Both the position numbers and the translations under genes were made by a program. Below, piece by piece: positions 1-6,601 of a stretch of DNA of 10,560 nt. Under the pieces are notes generated by a model. The model made no database searches. It saw only the letters and a program-made list of their open reading frames with translations, and was not told the origin of the DNA. The DNA comes from Leptolinea sp. UBA4782 (GTDB taxonomy: Bacteria; Chloroflexota; Anaerolineae; Anaerolineales; Anaerolineaceae), in NCBI GenBank assembly GCA_002403095.1, contig DHHC01000010.1, forward strand, positions 1-10,560, read 5' to 3'. Each line of letters starts with the position of its first letter. The stretch's first letter is position 1.

Positions 1-39
1 GCTCCGACTTTTGGGTCAGCCTCTTATTATTAATGTTTC

Positions 40-747
40 TTACACACCCAGGTAAGCCGACTTGACCTGCGGGTTCTCTGCTACCTCATGCGCATCCCCT
101 GACAGGACAATCCGCCCGGTCTCCAGGACATAAGCGCGGTGGGAGATCGAGAGCGCCATCAAAGCGTTTTGCTCAACCAGCAAAATCGTCGTTCCCTGTT
201 TATTGATCTCCTGAATGATGCGGAAGATCTCCTCGACCAGGATGGGACTTAAGCCCATCGAGGGCTCGTCCAGCAAGAGAAGGGAGGGTTTGCTCATTAA
301 ACCGCGGCCGGTCGCCAGCATTTGCTGCTCGCCGCCCGATAAAGTTCCACCCAGCTGGTCGATGCGTTCTTTCAGGCGGGGAAAGCTGCTGAAGACAAGC
401 TGCATCGACTGCTCAATTTCATTTTTATCAGTACGGGTGTAAGCACCCATCATCAGGTTTTCCCGTACTGTCAGGGGGGCAAAGATCTTGCGCCCTTCCG
501 GCACCTGGCTGATGCCCAGGCGCACGATCTGCTCAGCGGGTGTGGTGGAGATTTCTTTACCCTTAAACTTGATGCTGCCTGTCCGCGGCTGCAGCAGCCC
601 TGAAATGGTGCGCAGTGTGGTTGACTTGCCGGCGCCGTTAGCACCGATTAAGGTAACAATCTCGCCTTCTTCAACATTGAATGAGACTCCCTGCAAGGCA
701 TGGATAGCGCCATAGTAAACGTTCAGGTTATCAACTTCAAGCAGCAT
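40..747 (-). CDS. livF: Branched-chain amino-acid-type ABC transporter ATP-binding protein LivF
   Basis: This is the second ATPase of a LivFGHMK-type importer, acting on the cytoplasmic face of the membrane to power uptake. The 235-residue protein has Walker A GANGAGKS (35-42), a Q-loop at Q81, the signature LSGGEQQ (136-142) and Walker B LLLLDEP (156-162). The switch position reads LVEQNA, with Gln193 where most ABC ATPases have His; this is usual for LivF and sets it apart from LivG. The start at 747 (MLLEVDNL) is chosen over an upstream in-frame ATG because an AAAGGAG lies 6 bases before it and homology begins there. It overlaps the end of livG by 11 bases, which suggests translational coupling. 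It is the last gene of the operon in this window; no terminator is visible in the 39 bases after it. The ligand cannot be fixed from the ATPase. Confidence 0.95.
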   Translation of the reverse strand: MLLEVDNLNVYYGAIHALQGVSFNVEEGEIVTLIGANGAGKSTTLRTISGLLQPRTGSIKFKGKEISTTPAEQIVRLGISQVPEGRKIFAPLTVRENLMMGAYTRTDKNEIEQSMQLVFSSFPRLKERIDQLGGTLSGGEQQMLATGRGLMSKPSLLLLDEPSMGLSPILVEEIFRIIQEINKQGTTILLVEQNALMALSISHRAYVLETGRIVLSGDAHEVAENPQVKSAYLGV

Positions 748-1537
748 TGGCAGCTCCTTTGCCCAGGTAAGCCTCAACCACCTGTGGATTGTTCTGAATC
801 TCATTCGGGTTGCCCCGGGCAATGACCTCGCCAAAGTCCATGACGGTGATATGTTCACAAATACCCATTACCACTCGCATCTGGTGCTCGATCAGCAGGA
901 TGGTCAGGTTAAAACGTTCGCGGATGAAGCCGATCAATTCCATAAGATTGATGATCTCGCGCGGGTTCATACCGGCTGCCGGCTCATCCAGCAGCAACAA
1001 TTTGGGGTCGCAGGCCAGGGCCCGTGCAATCTCCACCCGGCGCTGCTCTCCGTACGGCAGATTCTTTGCCAGTTCATCCTGAATGCCTTCCAGCTGGAAA
1101 ATGCTCAGGAAATCCTGCGCTTTTTCGGTCAGTTCTTTTTCGCCCCTGGAAAACCTGGGGCTGCGGAAAATGCTGTCTGCCATGCTGTAGTCGATATGGG
1201 CGTGATACGCGATGCGTACATTATCCAGGACAGTCAGGTTGGGGAACAACCGGATATTCTGGAAGGTACGCGCGATTCCCATGCGGGTGATTTCATGCGG
1301 ATCCATACCGCTGATCTGCTCGCCGTTAAAATGGATCTCGCCTTTGGTCGGTTGGTATAACCCGGTGATCAGGTTGAAGGCTGTGGTTTTTCCAGCGCCA
1401 TTGGGGCCGATCAGCCCTGCCAGGTCGCCTTTGTTCAGCTTGAGGTCAAAAGACTTGACCGCGCACAGGCCGCCGAAGAACTTGGTGACGCCCTGCAGCT
1501 GCAGGATTGGGGAGGTTTGCAGTATGTTTTCCATCAT
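737..1537 (-). CDS. livG: Branched-chain amino-acid-type ABC transporter ATP-binding protein LivG
   Basis: This is the first ATPase of the Liv-type importer; it should pair with LivF under the LivH/LivM membrane dimer. The 266-residue protein shows Walker A GPNGAGKT (44-51), a Q-loop at Q93 (ARTFQNIRLF), the signature LPYGEQRR (160-167), Walker B LLLLDEP (180-186) and the switch histidine in LIEHQM (H218). The C-terminal NPQVVEAYLG is typical of LivG. A longer reading from 1570 exists, but an AGGAGG sits 9 bases before the ATG-ATG pair at 1537/1534, and the extra upstream codons lie inside livM. It starts one base after the livM stop codon (TAGCATG), so the two genes are probably translated in a coupled way. 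Confidence 0.95.
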   Translation of the reverse strand: MMENILQTSPILQLQGVTKFFGGLCAVKSFDLKLNKGDLAGLIGPNGAGKTTAFNLITGLYQPTKGEIHFNGEQISGMDPHEITRMGIARTFQNIRLFPNLTVLDNVRIAYHAHIDYSMADSIFRSPRFSRGEKELTEKAQDFLSIFQLEGIQDELAKNLPYGEQRRVEIARALACDPKLLLLDEPAAGMNPREIINLMELIGFIRERFNLTILLIEHQMRVVMGICEHITVMDFGEVIARGNPNEIQNNPQVVEAYLGKGAANAA

Positions 1538-1538
1538 G

Positions 1539-2918
1539 CTATGCTCCCTCCTGGATGCTTTGGGGGGCATCCCCAGTCGGGGGTGTTCCAGCTTCTTTCT
1601 GCCTGGAAGCTACTTTTACAGATTTAAGGAAACCCCATTCCACATTGCCCAGCAGCCCCTGCGGGCGGATGAGAATTAGCAGCAACAAAGTGATGGGGTA
1701 GAGGACATACCGCCAGGTCGGGGCTTCAGTACCCATCTGGCTGAGCAGGACACGCAGCAGCCCTTCCAGGAAAAAGACCCAGCCGAAAGATGCCGCAATT
1801 GTCCCGGTCATGCTTCCCAGCCCGCCGAATACCACAATAATCAGGGGATTAAAGCCCACCAGGAAATCAAACGTGCCCGGGCTGAGGAACCCGATGTAAT
1901 GAGCATAAACCGCCCCGCCGATACCGGCGAAGAAACAACCCACCACGAAGGTTAGCAGTTTGTTTTCAGCAACGTTGATACCCATCGCCCGTGAAGCTGT
2001 CTCATCCTCGCGGACTGACATGATTGCCCGCCCGGTACTGGAATGGATCAGGTTGCGCATCAGGATGATCACCACCAGCAGGAAGAAAAATGCCCAGAAC
2101 CAGGTGGTCAACTTGGGGATACCGATCATGCCGCGCCCGCCTTTCATCTCAGGGAAGGGCAGAATGGTGTCGGAGTTGACCATCAGGGTATTGATCACGA
2201 TTGCAAAACCGAGTGTGGCAATGCCGAAGTAATCACTGCCAAGCGAGAGCACCGGCAGGCCAAACAAGAAGCTGATTTCAGCTGTAAAGGCCCCGGCAAA
2301 GATCACCGCAAAAAAGAACACGACCTGCAGAGCAAGGCCCGATGCCAGGGGACCGGGATTTGCCGGTGTGCCCAGCAGTGGTGCAAATAACGGGTTGAGT
2401 AATGCACCAAGCTTGACTGCCAGGAAACCAGCAGCCACCACACCCAGGATGTAAAAAGTGAATGACGAAAGCACCGGGATGCCGCGGTAGCGTTTCAGGA
2501 AAGCGCCGATACCCCAGATTGCCAATCCACCCAGGATGATGCCAATCCCAACCACCAGGAACCCGCGGGCATCCCCATTTACCCAGCGGTAGGTGATATC
2601 TGCCGCGCAGTACGCCCCAATTCCGTAGAAGCCCCACTGCCCAAGGCTGAACTGGCCGTTGAAACCGTAGATCAGGTTCAATCCCAGTGCCACCATGGTC
2701 ATCGTGGCTGCCTGGAACAGGAGTCCCTGGTCAAATGCATTTAGCAGTTTGAAACCATTGAAATCTGTCAGGGCAACCTGGATGACTGCGAACGCAGCCA
2801 GCACCCCCAGCGCTTTCACCCACAGCTTCGGGTGACCCATGACCCTCAACAAGCCGTACAGGTACCCTAAAAGCAGGGCGATTTTCAAGAGCGAACCAAG
2901 AAGGAATCCAACTTCCAT
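1539..2918 (-). CDS. livM: Branched-chain amino-acid-type ABC transporter permease LivM, enlarged
   Basis: This is one of two membrane subunits of the Liv-type importer. The family core is recognisable: ALGLNLIYGFNGQFSLGQ (77-94), a second block around GLPVLSLGSDYFGIATLGF (220-238), GGRGMIGIP (260-268), the ATPase-contacting loop GRAIMSVREDETASRAMGIN (296-315), and the C-terminal RPQGLLG. At 459 residues it is longer than many LivM proteins. It has an extra hydrophobic N-terminus (about 1-60) and, between the first two core blocks, roughly 70-80 extra residues with added hydrophobic stretches. The tail (about 430-459) is polar with Pro and Gly. The start at 2918 has AGGAG 6 bases upstream; this SD overlaps the livH stop (TAGGAG), which points to coupled translation. 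Confidence 0.92.
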   Translation of the reverse strand: MEVGFLLGSLLKIALLLGYLYGLLRVMGHPKLWVKALGVLAAFAVIQVALTDFNGFKLLNAFDQGLLFQAATMTMVALGLNLIYGFNGQFSLGQWGFYGIGAYCAADITYRWVNGDARGFLVVGIGIILGGLAIWGIGAFLKRYRGIPVLSSFTFYILGVVAAGFLAVKLGALLNPLFAPLLGTPANPGPLASGLALQVVFFFAVIFAGAFTAEISFLFGLPVLSLGSDYFGIATLGFAIVINTLMVNSDTILPFPEMKGGRGMIGIPKLTTWFWAFFFLLVVIILMRNLIHSSTGRAIMSVREDETASRAMGINVAENKLLTFVVGCFFAGIGGAVYAHYIGFLSPGTFDFLVGFNPLIIVVFGGLGSMTGTIAASFGWVFFLEGLLRVLLSQMGTEAPTWRYVLYPITLLLLILIRPQGLLGNVEWGFLKSVKVASRQKEAGTPPTGDAPQSIQEGA

Positions 2919-2927
2919 GTTATGCTC

Positions 2928-4058
2928 CTATGCCTTCTCTTGTTCAGGTTCGCCGAAAATACCTGTTGGACGCACCAGGAGAACCAGGATGAGGATGGTG
3001 AAAGCAACAGCATCGCGCATGGGGGTGGAGATAAAGCCCATCGTCATGGCTTCAGCCTGTCCCATAATCAAAGCCCCGACCAGCGCGCCGGGGATACTGC
3101 CGATCCCACCCAGCACTGCTGCAATAAATGCTTTCAAACCAGGCAGGATACCCAGTTGAGCCCAGATGGAGCTGTATGCGATTGCATACAGTACACCGCC
3201 CAGCCCCGCAAATGCCGCGCCGATGGCGAATGTGAACGAGATCACACTGTCCACATTGATCCCCATCAGTCTTGCGGCAGCCTTATCAAAGGAAGTGGCC
3301 CGCATGGCGATGCCCATCTTGGTCCTGCGGACCAGGTACTGCAAGACGATCTGTACGATGATGGAAGCAACAACAATGATGAGGAAGATATTTGAGAAAG
3401 TAATGGCGCCTGCAGGCGGGGTAACACCTGCAACCACTTTATGGATCCCGTCCTGGATGTACCAGGCAGTTACAGGAAACGGCCGTTCATAAGGGATAAA
3501 ACGGGGAGTATACACAAAGCTCAACGCCCCGAAGTATTCAAGGAAAAAGGAAACGCCAATGGCTGTGATCAAGGCTGCAATTCTTGGCGCATCGCGCAAA
3601 GGTTTGTAGGCGACTTTTTCTATGGTCACAGCCAGCACCACACAAACGATCATCGAGATGAGAATAACAGAAACAGAACCCAGGATGGTTGCCAGCCCGA
3701 CCGACATGGAAGGGAAGACATTCAGCGGCCACATGTGCAGCTGGAACCTGGCAACGCAGTAATAACTTACGAAAGCGCCCACCATGAAAACATCACCATG
3801 GGCGAAGTTGATCAGTTTTACAATTCCGTACACCATGGTGTACCCGAGGGCGATCATGGCATAAACAAATCCCAGTTGCAAGCCGCTGATGAAATACTGA
3901 GCAAACAAGCTGGGATCTTTTACCAGGTTGGTACCCAAAATGGCTACCACAATAATTGCCAGGATGATCAGGAAACTCTGGCCTACCCAGGCAAGCGGGG
4001 CTCGCTTCTTTACGGCGCCCGGGATACCAGGTTTAGATGATGATAAAGGAAACTGCAT
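2928..4058 (-). CDS. livH: Branched-chain amino-acid-type ABC transporter permease LivH
   Basis: This is the second membrane subunit, partner of LivM. The 376-residue polytopic protein has the LivH hallmark block IALGYTMVYGIVKLINFAHG (69-88) followed by DVFMVGAF, the ATPase-contacting loop GIAMRATSFDKAAARLMGIN (249-268), the segment LKAFIAAVLGGIGSIPGA (308-325) and the C-terminal RPTGIFGE. It has a polar N-terminal extension of about 20 residues and an extra first hydrophobic segment (about 27-45) before the family core. A purine-rich GAAGAGGG sits 6 bases before the ATG. It follows the binding-protein gene after 77 bases that contain a strong stem-loop, and is followed by livM after 9 bases. 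The ligand is inferred only from the family. Confidence 0.93.
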   Translation of the reverse strand: MQFPLSSSKPGIPGAVKKRAPLAWVGQSFLIILAIIVVAILGTNLVKDPSLFAQYFISGLQLGFVYAMIALGYTMVYGIVKLINFAHGDVFMVGAFVSYYCVARFQLHMWPLNVFPSMSVGLATILGSVSVILISMIVCVVLAVTIEKVAYKPLRDAPRIAALITAIGVSFFLEYFGALSFVYTPRFIPYERPFPVTAWYIQDGIHKVVAGVTPPAGAITFSNIFLIIVVASIIVQIVLQYLVRRTKMGIAMRATSFDKAAARLMGINVDSVISFTFAIGAAFAGLGGVLYAIAYSSIWAQLGILPGLKAFIAAVLGGIGSIPGALVGALIMGQAEAMTMGFISTPMRDAVAFTILILVLLVRPTGIFGEPEQEKA

Positions 4059-4096
4059 AAAATACCCTCTTCCCTGAAAACGGAATTAAGGTCTAT

Positions 4097-4122
4097 AAGG
4101 GGGAACCTTGCGGTTCCCCCTT
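4097..4122 (-). promoter_or_regulatory. Stem-loop between binding-protein gene and livH
   Basis: There is a perfect 11-bp inverted repeat (arms 4097-4107 and 4112-4122). Read on the minus strand, the 4-base loop is GCAA, a stable GNRA tetraloop. No U-run follows on the minus strand (TTATAGACC), so it is not a classic full terminator. By analogy with hairpins after highly expressed binding-protein genes in other ABC operons, it may protect the 3' end of the upstream message or reduce read-through into the permease genes. That role is inference. Confidence 0.7.
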
Positions 4123-4135
4123 GATTCTACTGATG

Positions 4136-5323
4136 TTACGGTTTTACAACCGTCTCAAAATTAACTTTGCCGTCCTTGACTGCAAGAATGGTCAGGTCTT
4201 TGACCGGGTTGTGGAATTCATCGATCGTAATCGTGCCGGAGACAGCGACCAGCTCGATGTTGTCCAGTGCTTCAGCTACTTTGTCAACATCGTCAACACC
4301 GGCAGTTTGGATTGCGGTGAAGAGCATGTTCGCGGCGTCATACCCAAGGGCAGCCAGGGCATCCGGAACTTTGGGGTTGCCGGTGTCATCTTTGTAGGCG
4401 GCACCGTAATCGGCCAGGAATTTGGTCACTTCGGGCGACTGGATGTCAGGCGAGTAGTGGTTGGTGAAATAACCACCGTCAGCTGCTGCCAGGTCGAGGT
4501 CAGAGGAATCCCAGCCATCGCCACCCACGAACGGGATGTTCAAGCCGGCTTCTTTAGCCTGTTTCATAACCAGGTTGACAATGTTGTAGTAGTCGGGCAG
4601 GTAAACCACATCGGGGTTGGCATCCTTGATCTGGGCAATGATGGCTGAAAAGTCAGTATCTTTGGATGTGTAGCTGGCTTCACCAACAACCTCACCGCCT
4701 TTTTCAAGCCAGGTGGCTTTGAAGGTCTCAGAAAGACCCTTCACATAGTCATTTGCCTGGTCAGTCATCAGGAATGCCTTCTTGGCGCCAAGGTTATCGA
4801 AGGCAAATGCAGCGCCTACTGCACCCTGGAAGGAGTCATTGAAACAAGCACGGTAGACATAGGGTTTGGCAGTGCCGTCAGCATTCAGGGTGATCACGTC
4901 TGCTGTACCGGTCGGGGTGATCATCAGCACACCCTTGGCAGAAGCAATTTCGGACACCGGGATGACTGCCTTGGAGCAGACCTCACCCAGGATGTAGTGC
5001 ACGCCATCCTGGTCAATGACCTTGTTGGCTGCATTTACAGCCGGGTCAGGGGTGCATTGGCCGTCCTCAACGATCGGGACGATCTTCATGCCATTGATGC
5101 CGCCCTTTTCGTTCCACTGGTTGACAGCCAGCAAAATGCCGTCGCGGGTGGAAACACCGAAGGTGGAAACCTGACCGGAGAGCGGCACAAGCACACCAAC
5201 CTTGATTTCGCCGGCGCTTGCACTGCCGGCATCATCTCCGGCATCACTTCCGCCGGCTGGGGCGCACGCTGCCAGTATCATGACAGCTAAAATCAATACA
5301 GAAAATATTCGTAACTTACGCAT
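4136..5323 (-). CDS. Periplasmic-binding-type substrate lipoprotein of the Liv ABC transporter (LivJ/LivK family)
   Basis: This is the extracytoplasmic receptor that should deliver ligand to LivHM. The 395-residue protein starts with a lipoprotein signal: basic MRKLR, a hydrophobic core, and lipobox L-A-A-C with the lipidated cysteine at 20. A Gly/Ser/Asp-rich tether follows (23-37). The mature part begins with IKVGVLVPLSGQVSTFG, typical of the Leu/Ile/Val-binding (Peripla_BP_6) family. C90 and C116 sit in the same contexts as the single disulfide of E. coli LivJ (GQC and EVC). GVLMITPTGTAD (131-142) occupies the usual ligand-contact region. A GGAGGAG lies 7 bases before the ATG. It is the first gene of the operon, behind a long leader and a near-consensus promoter. 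Branched-chain amino acids are the default ligand, but this family also binds other amino acids, amides and aromatic acids. Confidence 0.92.
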   Translation of the reverse strand: MRKLRIFSVLILAVMILAACAPAGGSDAGDDAGSASAGEIKVGVLVPLSGQVSTFGVSTRDGILLAVNQWNEKGGINGMKIVPIVEDGQCTPDPAVNAANKVIDQDGVHYILGEVCSKAVIPVSEIASAKGVLMITPTGTADVITLNADGTAKPYVYRACFNDSFQGAVGAAFAFDNLGAKKAFLMTDQANDYVKGLSETFKATWLEKGGEVVGEASYTSKDTDFSAIIAQIKDANPDVVYLPDYYNIVNLVMKQAKEAGLNIPFVGGDGWDSSDLDLAAADGGYFTNHYSPDIQSPEVTKFLADYGAAYKDDTGNPKVPDALAALGYDAANMLFTAIQTAGVDDVDKVAEALDNIELVAVSGTITIDEFHNPVKDLTILAVKDGKVNFETVVKP

Positions 5324-5423
5324 CTTAGTTCTCCTCCGAAAATGTTGGCGATTTTTTACTCATGAACCTAAGATCTGGATGCTCACTCCAGGCCTTATGC
5401 ATTATCAATATCTACAGCTAAAC

Positions 5424-5434
5424 CACCTCCTTTC
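5424..5434 (-). promoter_or_regulatory. Orphan Shine-Dalgarno-like sequence in the liv operon leader
   Basis: The minus strand reads GAAAGGAGGTG, complementary over 11 bases to the usual 3' end of bacterial 16S rRNA. It lies about 100 bases upstream of the binding-protein start and about 85 bases downstream of the predicted transcript start. No ATG, GTG or TTG is placed 5-12 bases after it. It is therefore unlikely to start translation of a gene. It resembles the STAB-SD element (GAAAGGAGG) of Bacillus thuringiensis cryIIIA, where ribosome binding protects the mRNA 5' end. The role here is inferred. Confidence 0.45.
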
Positions 5435-5525
5435 AACAAAGGAAAAACCGGGTAATTTACTTTTTGGATGGATTGGGATCCAAGCTTATTACAATAAAAG
5501 GTTCAGTAACCAGATTTAAAGGCTG

Positions 5526-5554
5526 TTTATACTGGAAAGATAACAATCTGTCAA
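5526..5554 (-). promoter_or_regulatory. Sigma70-type promoter of the liv operon
   Basis: On the minus strand there is TTGACA (5554-5549), a 17-base spacer, then TATAAA (5531-5526): a perfect -35 and a near-consensus -10. Transcription would begin near 5519, leaving a leader of about 195 bases before the binding-protein ATG at 5323. The leader holds small hairpins (for example arms 5464-5469/5478-5483 and 5375-5379/5387-5391) and the orphan SD-like motif. I see no recognisable riboswitch or amino-acid-rich leader peptide. Confidence 0.75.
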
Positions 5555-5584
5555 GGAATTTGACCCCAATCTTCTTGACAGATT
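5545..5584. repeat. Inverted repeat spanning two divergent -35 boxes
   Basis: The 11-bp sequence AATCTGTCAAG (5545-5555) recurs as its perfect reverse complement CTTGACAGATT (5574-5584), with 18 bases between. Each arm contains the -35 hexamer of one of the two divergent promoters, which accounts for six or seven of the matching bases. The outer bases also match. The repeat could be an operator that controls both promoters, or a by-product of two consensus -35 regions facing apart. Confidence 0.6.
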
Positions 5585-5604
5585 TACGAATAGAAAGGTA
5601 AAAT
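5575..5604 (+). promoter_or_regulatory. Sigma70-type promoter of the small membrane-protein gene
   Basis: TTGACA (5575-5580), an 18-base spacer and TAAAAT (5599-5604) form a near-consensus promoter on the plus strand. Transcription would start near 5611, about 30 bases before the ATG at 5643. It diverges from the liv promoter, with 20 bases between the two -35 boxes. Confidence 0.7.
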
Positions 5605-5642
5605 CTCTTTTTAATATCAAGGTAATCCCCGGAGTTTTCAAC

Positions 5643-6038
5643 ATGCGCCAGTTCCTCACCCAACCCAAGGTGGTATCAGCAATCCTAATTCTGCAGTTCA
5701 TTCCCCTGTTGCTGCTTCCGCCTTCGTCCTACTCCCTAAAAACCCAGGAATGGTGGCTTCCGCTTTTACTGACGATCCTGGCAGTGTTTTCTGTGGTTCA
5801 GGTATCCCTGCGCCGCAATACGGCCGCCTGGCCCTGGAGTTTGATCTCGTTTGCACAGGGTTTCAATATCATCAGCCGCTTGATGCTCATCATGCCCCAC
5901 ATTACCATGAATGTTGAAGGCGCCCAGGTTTTTAATGCGGTGTACTTTTCGATGACGGTTATATCCATTGCCCTCTCAGCAGGCATCATCTGGCTGTGCG
6001 ACCTGCCCGAAGTCAAATCAACCTACCTCAGAGCATAA
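5643..6038 (+). CDS. Uncharacterised four-helix membrane protein
   Basis: I do not recognise this 131-residue protein. It reads as an integral membrane protein with four hydrophobic segments at about 10-27, 37-56, 63-84 and 96-119. The connecting loops are short: SLRRNT after helix 2 and MPHITMNVEG after helix 3. The C-terminus, DLPEVKSTYLRA, is polar. There is no signal peptidase or lipoprotein site and no obvious catalytic motif. Support for it being real: a GGAG 8 bases before the ATG, a near-consensus promoter just upstream, a terminator just downstream, and no larger competing frame. It is the only plus-strand gene in the window and stands alone, divergent from the liv operon and convergent with rplL. 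A partnership with either neighbour cannot be inferred beyond the shared promoter region. Confidence 0.8.
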   Translation: MRQFLTQPKVVSAILILQFIPLLLLPPSSYSLKTQEWWLPLLLTILAVFSVVQVSLRRNTAAWPWSLISFAQGFNIISRLMLIMPHITMNVEGAQVFNAVYFSMTVISIALSAGIIWLCDLPEVKSTYLRA

Positions 6039-6067
6039 AAAGGTATCAACAGTAATTCTTTCTAAAT

Positions 6068-6103
6068 AAAAAGAGACGGGTTTCATTTCCCGTCTCTTTT
6101 TTT
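6068..6103. terminator. Bidirectional intrinsic terminator
   Basis: GAGACGGG (6073-6080) and CCCGTCTC (6089-6096) form an 8-bp GC-rich stem with an 8-base loop, extended by A5/T5 to 13 bp. Seven T residues follow on the plus strand (6097-6103), and TTTTTATTTA follows on the minus strand. It can stop both the plus-strand membrane-protein gene and the minus-strand rplJL transcript. Confidence 0.9.
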
Positions 6104-6118
6104 GTTGTTCAGGATTGC

Positions 6119-6499
6119 TTAGGCAATTTCAACAACAGCACCGGCAGCATCCAGCTTGGATTTTGCATCGGCTGCAACTTCCTTGCTGACCGCGGTGAGG
6201 ACCTTGGCGCCAGCGGTCTCTGCCATTGTTTTGGCTTCGACCAGGCCCAGGTTGGTGAGCTGGCGGATGACTTTGATGGTCTCAATTTTCTTGGGGCCAG
6301 CGTCCTTGAGGACGACGTCAAACTCGGTCTTTTCTTCAACTGGTTCGGCAGCAGCTGCAGGACCTGCGGCAGCGGCGACGGCGGCGACAGGAGCGGCGGC
6401 GGAAACGCCCCACTTCTCTTCCAGCATTTTTACCAGTTCGGCAGCTTCCAAAACGGTCAGGCCGCTCAGTTCATCAATCAACTTTTCTAAATTAGCCAT
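6119..6499 (-). CDS. rplL: Ribosomal protein bL12 (L7/L12)
   Basis: This is the flexible stalk protein of the 50S subunit. It recruits translation factors to the ribosome and is bound in several copies to L10. The 126-residue protein has the usual parts: N-terminal dimerisation and L10-binding helices (1-32), an Ala/Pro/Val-rich hinge (33-56), and the factor-binding domain from EKTEFDVVLKDAG (56-68). The family's GLGLKEAK motif appears as NLGLVEAK (83-90). The ATG has AAGGAG 8 bases upstream. It follows rplJ after 102 bases and ends at a bidirectional terminator. In many bacteria rpoB follows; here it does not. Confidence 0.98.
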   Translation of the reverse strand: MANLEKLIDELSGLTVLEAAELVKMLEEKWGVSAAAPVAAVAAAAGPAAAAEPVEEKTEFDVVLKDAGPKKIETIKVIRQLTNLGLVEAKTMAETAGAKVLTAVSKEVAADAKSKLDAAGAVVEIA

Positions 6500-6562
6500 T
6501 TCAAATTCTCCTTACAATTCTTTCTATATTATTCCCGGTCATTCCGGTTGATATCAATTTCG

Positions 6563-6581
6563 TGCAGCACAAGCTGCTGCA
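6563..6581 (-). other. Hairpin in the rplJ-rplL spacer
   Basis: A 7-bp perfect stem, TGCAGCA (6563-6569) with TGCTGCA (6575-6581) and a 5-base loop, lies in the 102-base gap between rplJ and rplL. No U-run follows. It may be an RNA processing or stability site that helps make more L7/L12 than L10; that function is inferred. Confidence 0.4.
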
Positions 6582-6601
6582 ACATACTTTCCAGACTTGT
6601 G

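Noticed and set aside
1..39. Terminator after livF
   Set aside because: No inverted repeat or T-run is visible in the available 39 bases; the transcript may continue past the window.
748..858. Longer N-terminus for livF from an ATG at 858
   Set aside because: The extra 37 residues do not resemble LivF, lie wholly inside livG, and a good SD stands before the ATG at 747.
851..1360. Plus-strand frame of 169 codons
   Set aside because: It is antisense to livG, which carries all ABC ATPase motifs; the plus-strand product resembles nothing.
3441..4040. Plus-strand frame of 199 codons
   Set aside because: It is antisense to livH, a clear family member, and its translation is rich in His, Gln and Asn as expected of a shadow of a membrane-protein gene.
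4097..4122. Full intrinsic terminator after the binding-protein gene
   Set aside because: The stem is strong but no U-run follows on the minus strand, and the permease genes downstream lack another obvious promoter.
4121..4648. Plus-strand frame of 175 codons
   Set aside because: It is antisense to the binding-protein gene and begins in the hairpin before it; no SD or family resemblance.
5457..5663. Minus-strand frame of 68 codons in the divergent intergenic region
   Set aside because: It starts upstream of the liv promoter, overlaps the plus-strand gene start and both promoters, and has no convincing SD.
6515..6550. Internal promoter for rplL (TTGATA with AATAAT or TAATAT on the minus strand)
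   Set aside because: Spacing is 18-20 bases with a weak -10; too little to list as a feature in an AT-rich spacer.
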